DNA from: Desulfoluna sp942491485
GTDB lineage: Bacteria; Desulfobacterota; Desulfobacteria; Desulfobacterales; Desulfolunaceae
Length of the DNA: 64,000 nucleotides
Assembly: GCA_942491485.1 (NCBI GenBank)
Contig: CALOAX010000012.1
Coordinates: 186,001-250,000, forward strand
Direction: 5' to 3'
Shown: piece by piece, positions 18,160-25,015 of the stretch
Layout: each line of letters starts with the position of its first letter
How positions within the stretch are numbered: position 1 is the first letter of the stretch
The notes under the pieces: generated by a model
Seen by the model: only the letters and a program-made list of their open reading frames with translations
Databases searched by the model: none
What the model was told of the DNA's origin: nothing
Translations under genes and position numbers: made by a program

Positions 18160-18840
18160 TTAATCGATGAGGTGAAGGGTGTCCACCAGCTCGTTTACAT
18201 CGCCTGGCTGGATGGGGAAATGGGGGGCCAGAAGTTCTCCACATTGCTGGATGCCGCGTCGCATGCCCTCTTCCGGTTTGCCGTCTTTAAAACCGAGGAT
18301 AATGGTGTCACATAGTGCCTGCCAGTCGTCCTGTGACAGTTTGGCGTTGATGGTGTCGTCGCCTACGACGTGCACCATGTGCTCGTAGAGTGAGACATAG
18401 ATCAGGATCCCAGTGGCGTTTTCCGTTTTTCTGATCTTCAGCCTTTGAAACATCTCCCGGGCGCTGCTCTCCACCTCTTCCTGCATCTCCCGCTTGGCGA
18501 TGAGGGGGAGCCTCAGTACCGGGACGTGGCTGGCCAGGGCCATGCCGATAAAACAGGTGGCGACAAGGATCACCAGCACCACAGGGAGATTAAGCCGGAG
18601 CATCGGACTGCCGCCCCATGCATCCGCTGTGGAAGCGACGCCCTGAAACCAGACCCAGGCACCCCCAAGGACCAGCAGAGAGAGCAAAAACCCGAACATA
18701 TCTTCCGCCCGGTCGTATCGTCCCGAGGCTGTGGCCACCACCGGCACCACCTCGGCAGATGTCTTTTTCTCCACCTCGGCGATGGCCGCTTCGATATTGA
18801 GAATCTCTTCTTCAGTAAACAGTTTGGTTGCTTTTTTCAT
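18160..18840 (-). CDS. TPM-domain membrane protein
   Basis: A 226-residue protein. The N-terminal TPM-like domain contains AIAEVEKKTSAEVVPVVA. Two hydrophobic segments (about residues 50-66 and 83-105) and a C-terminal soluble part (GILIYVSLYEHMVHVVGDD) follow. TPM-domain proteins are thought to act in membrane-protein or photosystem turnover; the role in bacteria is largely unknown. I chose the ATG at 18840 because MKKATKLF matches the usual start; an ATG at 18852 would overlap the stop of the upstream TPM gene. The two are surely one operon. Confidence 0.82.
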   Translation of the reverse strand: MKKATKLFTEEEILNIEAAIAEVEKKTSAEVVPVVATASGRYDRAEDMFGFLLSLLVLGGAWVWFQGVASTADAWGGSPMLRLNLPVVLVILVATCFIGMALASHVPVLRLPLIAKREMQEEVESSAREMFQRLKIRKTENATGILIYVSLYEHMVHVVGDDTINAKLSQDDWQALCDTIILGFKDGKPEEGMRRGIQQCGELLAPHFPIQPGDVNELVDTLHLID

Positions 18841-18845
18841 AATGG

Positions 18846-19592
18846 TCACCATGATCCCGTTGCACCGCCACCACCGGAGGAACCGCCTCCGAACCCCCCG
18901 CCGCTGCCTGAGCTGGAGAGCATGGCTCTGATGATGAAAAATAGAATAACACCAAGAACGCCAAGAAGGGCCCAGGCCCATCCCTTTCGACCCGACCTGA
19001 ACAGATTGATGATCATGACGACGATAAGGATAAGGCCGCCCACAAACGCGGGCACAACCCACCAGGGGGCTTTTCGTTCAGGCAGAGCGAGTCCGCGTGC
19101 CATGGCATCGAGTCCGCGTACGCCGTCAGCAATTCCGGTTGCGAAGTCCCCACGCTTGAATGCAGGAACGATGAGTTCGCCCATGACCTGTTGGGCCTGA
19201 TAGTCGTAATCATGGCCCCAGCCCGCTCCCAGCTCGATTCGCGCCTTGCGATCTCCGCTGGAGATAAGCAGCAGAACGCCATAGTTGCGATCCTGCCATC
19301 CGATGCCCCAGTGATCAAAGAGTTCGGTGGCATACTGCTCAATGCTCATCGTAACGGCATCGTAAGCCGCCAGTGACGAAATGGTAACCACGTAAACGGG
19401 AATGCTCTCTTCCGTGAGAAGAGCCGACGCCGTTTCATCGATGCGATTTCCCGTCTCCACATCAATCAGCCCCGCCTCGTCCACATAGTAATGTTCCGAA
19501 GGCGGTTTGTCCGGAAAAATGACAGCAAGAGCCAAGGCCGGCACCATCAGCGCCAGGATTGACACCCATGTGATGAGTCCTTTTTTGTTCAT
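18846..19592 (-). CDS. YgcG-type TPM-domain secreted/membrane protein
   Basis: A 248-residue protein. It has a signal peptide (first about 25 residues), a TPM domain (YYVDEAGLIDVETGNRIDE, then ELFDHWGIGWQDRNYGVLLL and RIELGAGWG), two membrane segments (about 175-192 and 203-218), and the glycine/serine-rich tail SSGGGGATGSW typical of the YgcG family. In many bacteria it sits next to a second TPM protein and a LemA protein; here the second TPM gene overlaps or abuts it, but no lemA is seen. It is probably anchored with the TPM domain outside the cytoplasm. Confidence 0.9.
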   Translation of the reverse strand: MNKKGLITWVSILALMVPALALAVIFPDKPPSEHYYVDEAGLIDVETGNRIDETASALLTEESIPVYVVTISSLAAYDAVTMSIEQYATELFDHWGIGWQDRNYGVLLLISSGDRKARIELGAGWGHDYDYQAQQVMGELIVPAFKRGDFATGIADGVRGLDAMARGLALPERKAPWWVVPAFVGGLILIVVMIINLFRSGRKGWAWALLGVLGVILFFIIRAMLSSSGSGGGFGGGSSGGGGATGSW

Positions 19593-19611
19593 GGCATGTT
19601 TTTCCTTATGT

Positions 19612-20370
19612 TCATTTTGTCAATGTCTCGTGTTCTGCAGCCATCTGTATGGTTCGTTTCACCATTCGGTCTATCGTTCCATCGGATCGTAACTGTTCCA
19701 GTTTGGTATTAATGAGGGGCAGATACGTTAAGAATGATGATTTTTTGGAGATTCCAAAATGAAGGCTCCTGGATGCGACAGGTTTCGGCAGCATCTCTAT
19801 CTTCCCTGAATAGCCGAGTTTTTTTGCTTCAATAAGAAAACCATGCTGAGCAGCAACCGCATAGTCGGCACGTTTGGCAGCCAGCATTTTCAATAACTGC
19901 TCATAAGTGGCAACCTTCGATATATTCAAATTTATCTCAAATGCTTTAAATTCCGTAGATATGCTGTCTCTTCGCACCATCACGCCCCTCTTTCCCTTTA
20001 AATCATCAAGAGTAGTAAATGGAAAGACTTTTCCAAAGGGAACAAAGATGGAGGCCGGCACGTCAGCATAGGGTGCAGAAAATTCGATATAACGGGCGCG
20101 TTCAGGTGTATAGAAGATGACAGGAATCATATCTATTTCGCCGGATTTCATTCGTGAAATAGCCCTTGCCCACGGGAGAATTTCCGGCGCAACGATTACA
20201 TCAACCCCTTCAAATATCTCATTTAACAGATCTATAATGGGGCCGGTGACTGTGTCGCCTCGCTTTTGGACCCATATGGATTGTGGAAATGAGATCTTCA
20301 ATGTATCGGCTGAGCACATTGACATGGTGCAGAGATACACCATTGTGGCATACAAGATCTTTTTGATCAT
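19612..20370 (-). CDS. Periplasmic solute-binding (SBP family 3-like) protein
   Basis: From the ATG at 20370 (GGAAGGT upstream) the protein has 252 residues. It has a signal peptide ending near MSMCSADT and a two-lobe transporter-type binding domain: ILPWARAISRMKSGEIDMIPV, RARYIEFSAPYADVPASIFV, DLKGKRGVMVRRDS. This resembles the amino-acid-binding/ArtI-like periplasmic proteins. No permease or ATPase is adjacent, so it may instead feed a sensor or be an orphan. The longer open frame to 20472 lacks a ribosome site. The ligand is unknown. Confidence 0.85.
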   Translation of the reverse strand: MIKKILYATMVYLCTMSMCSADTLKISFPQSIWVQKRGDTVTGPIIDLLNEIFEGVDVIVAPEILPWARAISRMKSGEIDMIPVIFYTPERARYIEFSAPYADVPASIFVPFGKVFPFTTLDDLKGKRGVMVRRDSISTEFKAFEINLNISKVATYEQLLKMLAAKRADYAVAAQHGFLIEAKKLGYSGKIEMLPKPVASRSLHFGISKKSSFLTYLPLINTKLEQLRSDGTIDRMVKRTIQMAAEHETLTK

Positions 20371-20555
20371 ACCTTCCGTCCTCCGGCTGGGGTAAGAATG
20401 GAAGTTGTCATCGTGTGGAAGCGTGTTAAAAGAACGCCGGGCATCGCCTCTTTTCCGATATTCCTCTAACATTATTTGTTATTCTGACATCTGCCAAGAA
20501 GAAAGAGACCTGACAGCGGATTTAAGGGGGATGCTCCTCAGTGTAACCATTCAGG

Positions 20556-20760
20556 CCGCCTCCGTTGGGCCGCTTTTAGAAATGAGCCCTGAAAACGTTC
20601 CGATTGTGGTGCTCTACTCCCTTAGCCCCTGCCGCGATAAAAGAAAAGGGGCCCAAACGCCATGGATTGCGAACATCGATGATGCCATTGAAACAGCGCT
20701 TAAAACCTGTTTGTCAAAACCAGCTCATAAATACAGGAAAACGTTTGGCTGCCGGAGGCA
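20556..20760. repeat. Modular GCCTCCGGCGG-type intergenic repeat
   Basis: It starts with a slightly diverged terminus (GCCTCCGTTGGGCCGC) and ends GCTGCCGGAGGCA. The left interior carries the GAAAACGTTCCG module and the right interior carries AAAACCTGTTTGTCAAA. It fills most of the gap between the solute-binding protein and the caspase gene. Confidence 0.65.
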
Positions 20761-20824
20761 ACCTTGATCTGAATGGTTACTCATCGGTTGTCTTTTTTAT
20801 TATTGAAACGCGATCCTGTGGTAT

Positions 20825-23062
20825 TCAGGGATTCCTGACTAGCCGGAACCCATCATACAAAAAACCCCTTTCAGGGTTGCCGTAGTCACGGACTTCGGCC
20901 GTGCAGCTTGATTCAGACGAGCCTGCGTCGCCCCCCCGCTGGATGCGGTGTATACCGGTTGGCGGACCGGAAGGGTCGGTGAGGTGTTCTTTGGGGTAGT
21001 CATCTTTCCAGTCTTCACACCACTCCTGAACATTCCCATGCATATCGTAGAGGCCCCACGTGTTGGGTTTTTTCTTTGCGACAGGCTGCGTCCCCACGAC
21101 CCACAGATCGCTACCCTTGTACCATGCCACATCGGCAAGGGTGGCACCCTTTGCATACGGTGAGCTGCTGTTCGCCCGGCAGGCATACTCCCACTCCGCT
21201 TCGGTGGGGAGCCGGTACTTGTCTGTGCCCTCTTTCCGGTTCAGCCGCTTGATAAACTCTTTGGCATCATTCCATGATACGGTCTCCACAGGGCACTCAT
21301 CACCACACTCCACGTTGTGGGACGGATTCGTTCGCATTACGTCCTTCCACTGCCCTTGGGTCACTTCCGTTGTCTGCATGTAAAAGCCCCGGGTCAGGGT
21401 GACGTTGTGAACCGGTTTAGTGTAATCGGATTTTTTAGACCCCATTTTAAAGGTACCTGGATTGATATAGACAAATGTCATCCCGATGGAGTTCTCGAAT
21501 CCCCGATCAAGATCAACGTAAACCCGATTGGTTCGTCCGGCTTTCATGTGGATTGAGACACGCTTTGAATAATGCCCCTCTGCGGAAACGGTCACTTCAT
21601 AGTCTCCCGGATCCAGCTCTATTCCTTCAACGTAATCCCGGTCCATCATCTCAAACGCGACACCGGCATTCCTCGGGCTCGCACTGATTTTTAATGTTCC
21701 GGGACTTGCCAGGGTTTTGACATCCCCCTTTTTCACCCCTTCTGCCCGTACGGGGTATTTCTTGACCAGAAATTGCCAGGCGCTGTCTGCCATATCCAGG
21801 CCATAGTCGGAGGAGACGATTTCATTGTAATCCCGGATGTCGCTTTGCAACTCGGCACGCTCTTTTTCTGCTGCCTGTCTTCTCAGGCGGATGATCTCGG
21901 CCTGACGCGTGGCGGTTTCTGCGGCTTTCTTCTGTTTCAAGGCGTCCAGCTTTGTTTGTTGCTCCTCTTTTTGCCGAACCATTGTCAGCATGGCCTTGAG
22001 GCTGTCATCTTCCTTTTCTGACGTGGTTCCCAACCGTTTATTCATGGCGGCAATCTGTGTATCAAGCGCTGCAATCTCATCTTTGCGTTGTGCGATCTCG
22101 GCCTTCTCACGGGTTGTTGCGAGGATTTCCTCCTGTTCAAGTTTTCTTAACCGCTCCAGCTCCTTTGCTTTCTCGGCTGCGACCGAAGAGAGATCCTTAA
22201 GCTGGGTGTCTTGCCTGAGGAAAAAAACAAACTCTCCCCCCTGCTGGCCGCCTGCGCCCGTGAGCGTACCAAACGTGGGGAACTGCTCGGCATTTTCAGC
22301 CACACCGGCTTTGATATCGGGGAAAAGGACAGACGGGGTGATAAAGGGGTCGGAGTTTTCCTTCAGGGTTTTGATAAAAAAATGAGAAAACACGCTGTTG
22401 TTGCCAAAACCGGCATCACTGACAGGCTCGAGGCCACCGGATGCGATGGCCTGCCGTGACGTGAGCTTGTATGCCTTTTTTATCACCGCAGGCGTAACGG
22501 CAGGAAGTTTCCCCCGCTTGCCCCTGAAAAAATCGCCGGAAAAACACGAATCAGACACCAGGAGAATATGCTTTGCTTTGATGGCGTCGACGGCCAGGTA
22601 TTGCTTGATCTCATGGTTGGAGATCCAGGAGGCGGAGTTATCCATGTCACTGTTAACAGGGATCCAGCTGCCCGCCTTTGTAATGGAATCGATGTGCCCA
22701 TGACCGGCATAAAAAATAACCAGGGAATCGTTCGCTTGGATATTTTTGGCCAGGTACCTTAGGTTGCCGATGATATTTTGCCTTGTGGCCTCGTTATCAT
22801 ACAACTCGATGACATGTTCCTGATCGTATCGGTACCGCTCAAGAAGAACGTTTTTGAGAGACGTCGCATCGTTGACAGCGGTTTGAAGCTTCGGCCAGGT
22901 GCCGTAGTCGTTGATGCCGATGACAAACAGCCAGTTGGCTCCGGTGACCGTGTCACCCGAAGGGGACAGGTAGGTGGGTTTCAGGCCCCGTGATGCCTGA
23001 GAGGAAAACGGGAGTATCAGAGCTACGGCAACGAACAGGACGATGGACTTGATGACCTTCAT
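20825..23062 (-). CDS. Secreted caspase-like protease fused to a formylglycine-enzyme-like domain
   Basis: A 745-residue protein. A signal peptide (residues 1-23, ending SSQA) leads to a peptidase C14 caspase domain with the histidine in FYAGHG (His121) and the cysteine in SDSCFSG (Cys173), so the catalytic dyad is intact. A coiled coil rich in Glu, Lys, Arg and Gln covers about residues 285-405. A small PEGA-like beta domain (about 455-510) follows, then an FGE-sulfatase/SUMF1-type domain from about 515 with GTFKMGS, TEVTQGQW, RLPTEAEWEYACR and WEWCEDW-like motifs. FGE-like domains in such fusions often bind ligands rather than make formylglycine. Location outside the cytoplasm is inferred from the signal peptide. 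GAGGTCCAG precedes the ATG. It is monocistronic. Confidence 0.9.
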   Translation of the reverse strand: MKVIKSIVLFVAVALILPFSSQASRGLKPTYLSPSGDTVTGANWLFVIGINDYGTWPKLQTAVNDATSLKNVLLERYRYDQEHVIELYDNEATRQNIIGNLRYLAKNIQANDSLVIFYAGHGHIDSITKAGSWIPVNSDMDNSASWISNHEIKQYLAVDAIKAKHILLVSDSCFSGDFFRGKRGKLPAVTPAVIKKAYKLTSRQAIASGGLEPVSDAGFGNNSVFSHFFIKTLKENSDPFITPSVLFPDIKAGVAENAEQFPTFGTLTGAGGQQGGEFVFFLRQDTQLKDLSSVAAEKAKELERLRKLEQEEILATTREKAEIAQRKDEIAALDTQIAAMNKRLGTTSEKEDDSLKAMLTMVRQKEEQQTKLDALKQKKAAETATRQAEIIRLRRQAAEKERAELQSDIRDYNEIVSSDYGLDMADSAWQFLVKKYPVRAEGVKKGDVKTLASPGTLKISASPRNAGVAFEMMDRDYVEGIELDPGDYEVTVSAEGHYSKRVSIHMKAGRTNRVYVDLDRGFENSIGMTFVYINPGTFKMGSKKSDYTKPVHNVTLTRGFYMQTTEVTQGQWKDVMRTNPSHNVECGDECPVETVSWNDAKEFIKRLNRKEGTDKYRLPTEAEWEYACRANSSSPYAKGATLADVAWYKGSDLWVVGTQPVAKKKPNTWGLYDMHGNVQEWCEDWKDDYPKEHLTDPSGPPTGIHRIQRGGDAGSSESSCTAEVRDYGNPERGFLYDGFRLVRNP

Positions 23063-23221
23063 CTGGACCTCAAAACAAAGAGTTGAATGACAGGGGTCGT
23101 ATTACCCAGAATCAGGAATATAAGCGAAATTGTTTATTTAATCTATGAAACAGTTCACAGTCACCACAGCGTGAGTGATCGTTACAGGGCTTTTCCATAT
23201 CTTTTGTGTAGGCATTTAATC

Positions 23222-23415
23222 TGCCTCCGGCGGGTCGTTTTTTGAAAACACTCCGCAAAAACGTTCCGGTTGCATTCCCTTTTGCCGCTCAGCACGCCAA
23301 ATCCAATCGGTAAACCAACGCCTTAGAATGAATCAAAATCAACCTCAACATCTGTTTATCACACCCAGCACTTAGATCAGGCAAAAGTTTGGCCCCCGGC
23401 AGGGCCGCCGGAGGC
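23222..23415. repeat. Modular GCCTCCGGCGG-bounded repeat
   Basis: It begins TGCCTCCGGCGGGTCG and ends GGGCCGCCGGAGGC. The left half is the AAAACGTTCCGGTTGC module and the right half the AAAAGTTTGGCCCCCGGCAG module. It fills the 383-base gap between the caspase gene and hypA (both on the minus strand). Confidence 0.75.
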
Positions 23416-23445
23416 GACGTTGAGCTGAATAGATACAAAAAAATC

Positions 23446-23787
23446 TCAACAGGCGACAATCTCCTTGATCATAAACTCATTGCCGCTGATCATCTCCACC
23501 TTTTCACCGTTGCAGTGGGGGCAGACGCTCTTATGTTTCAGGGCATTGAAGACCTTTTCACATGCCCTGCACCGTGCGTTGGCCGGAAGGACTTCAATTT
23601 TCAGTGTGGTCTCCTCAAGCAGGGTGTCCTTGACCGCCATGGGATAGCAATCCTCTACAAAGCGGGGAATCACCGATGCCAGTGCGCCAATTTGAAGGAC
23701 CAGGGTCTCAATGTTGGTCACACCGTTTTTCTTTGCGAAATCTTCGACATTTTTCACAACCTTGATGACGACGCCTAATTCATGCAC
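23446..23787 (-). CDS. hypA: HypA, nickel insertion chaperone for hydrogenase
   Basis: I start this at the GTG at 23787, with AGGTGA five bases upstream, because it puts initiator Met directly before His-Glu-Leu. HypA needs the N-terminal Met-His for nickel binding. A GTG at 23796 would add three residues (SLV context) and spoil this. The 113-residue protein also has the zinc site CRAC ... CPHC at about residues 71-94. It delivers nickel to the large subunit of NiFe hydrogenase together with HypB, encoded just upstream. No hydrogenase structural genes are in the window. Confidence 0.93.
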   Translation of the reverse strand: MHELGVVIKVVKNVEDFAKKNGVTNIETLVLQIGALASVIPRFVEDCYPMAVKDTLLEETTLKIEVLPANARCRACEKVFNALKHKSVCPHCNGEKVEMISGNEFMIKEIVAC

Positions 23788-23837
23788 CAGACTCACCTAT
23801 CCAGAATTCTTCATAAAAAATGGTAACGATTCAGCTA

Positions 23838-23941
23838 TGCCTCCGGCGGGGCGCTTTTTGACATGAACCCCAATAACATTCCGGGTCCATGAACGAATTC
23901 CGAGCCCTGCTTTCAAGGTGGCTCACCTTGCCGCCGGAGGC
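23838..23941. repeat. Modular GCCTCCGGCGG-bounded repeat between hypB and hypA
   Basis: A 104-base copy starting TGCCTCCGGCGGGGCGC and ending CTTGCCGCCGGAGGC. The right half is the GCTTTCAAGGTGGCTCACC module, a small stem-forming sequence. It sits between the hypB stop and hypA start. Confidence 0.75.
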
Positions 23942-23960
23942 TGCGACCGCAGATTTCACA

Positions 23961-24629
23961 TCAGCTATTCCAAGCCTTTACTTCGCCTCGGAGCCAGTCC
24001 GCCCACTCATCAATCCCCTCCCCTGTCTTTGCAGAGATGGGAATCACCTTAATCTTGGGGTTGAGTTTTGTGACCCGTTCTTTCACCGCTTCAAGGTCAA
24101 AATTAAAGAAATCCATGGCATCAATTTTGTTTACCAGAAGAACATCCACAATGGAGAACATGAGGGGATACTTTAACGGCTTGTCATCCCCCTCGGGGAC
24201 GCTCAGGATCATGGCGTTTTTTGATGCCCCGGTATCAAACTCTGCTGGGCAGACCAGGTTTCCCACATTTTCCAAAATGGCAAGATCGATGCCCTGGGTG
24301 CCCAGGCCCTCGAGGCCTTGCCTGGTCATCTCTGCGTCAAGGTGGCACATGCCCCCCGTGTGAAGCTGAATAACTTTGGCGCCTGTTTCAAAGATGGTCC
24401 TGGCGTCCACATCCGAATCGATGTCGGCCTCCATGATGCCGATGGACATGTCGTCTTTCAAGGCTGCAATGGTCTGAACCAGTGTCGTTGTTTTGCCCGA
24501 GCCGGGTGACGACATAAGGTTCAGCAAAAATGTCTTCTCGGTTTTCAAATCGCCCCTCAAAAGGTCAGCCTGGCGGTCATTGTCTTCGAAAACACTCTCT
24601 TTGATTTCAAGAATTTTATAGGAGTCCAT
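23961..24629 (-). CDS. hypB: HypB, GTPase for hydrogenase nickel insertion
   Basis: A 222-residue SIMIBI-class GTPase. P-loop SSPGSGKTT is at about residues 40-48, MEADIDSDVDA is the switch region, and ENVGNLVCPAEFD carries the conserved cysteine of the dimer metal site. VNKIDAMDFF is the guanine-specificity motif. The N-terminus lacks a histidine-rich stretch and a CCxC motif, so it is a short-type HypB. It uses GTP hydrolysis to drive nickel delivery with HypA. GAGGTTG lies about ten bases before the ATG. hypA follows on the same strand, separated by a repeat. Confidence 0.96.
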   Translation of the reverse strand: MDSYKILEIKESVFEDNDRQADLLRGDLKTEKTFLLNLMSSPGSGKTTTLVQTIAALKDDMSIGIMEADIDSDVDARTIFETGAKVIQLHTGGMCHLDAEMTRQGLEGLGTQGIDLAILENVGNLVCPAEFDTGASKNAMILSVPEGDDKPLKYPLMFSIVDVLLVNKIDAMDFFNFDLEAVKERVTKLNPKIKVIPISAKTGEGIDEWADWLRGEVKAWNS

Positions 24630-24660
24630 ATCTGTTCAACCTCGCTTGTATCTATTCAAT

Positions 24661-24988
24661 TCGCCTCCGGCGGCAAGGAGAGCCACCTTGAAAGCAGGTA
24701 GCGGATGCGCTTTGTCCCTCGTTCCTCGGGGCAAATCACACCCGCCTTTAAAACAAAATCTGGTAATTATTCAGCTAAGCCTCCGGTGGGTCGCCTTTTG
24801 AAATGAGCCCCGAAAACTTTCCGGTTGCCGCCTCTCTCTCTCAGCCCTGCGGGCTGAAAGAAAAGAGGCGGCAGACTCGTTAAACCAGAACCATATATCT
24901 TGCCGACATCGGTGAAGCAGATGACAGCTTTTAAGACCTGTTTATCAAACTTTTCAAAAGTTTGCCCCCCGGCAGGGCCGCCGGAGTC
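24661..24988. repeat. Two adjacent modular GCCTCCGGCGG repeats
   Basis: A half-element (24661 to about 24750) starts CGCCTCCGGCGGCAAGG and carries GAGCCACCTTGAAAGCAG and CCTCGTTCCTCGGGGCAAAT. A full element (24778-24988) starts GCCTCCGGTGGG, carries AAAACTTTCCGGTTG, and ends in the TTTTCAAAAGTTTG module and CCGCCGGAGTC. It fills the gap 24630-25015; no gene. Confidence 0.75.
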
Positions 24989-25015
24989 CATGTTACCCTC
25001 ACTTTTACATTCCCA

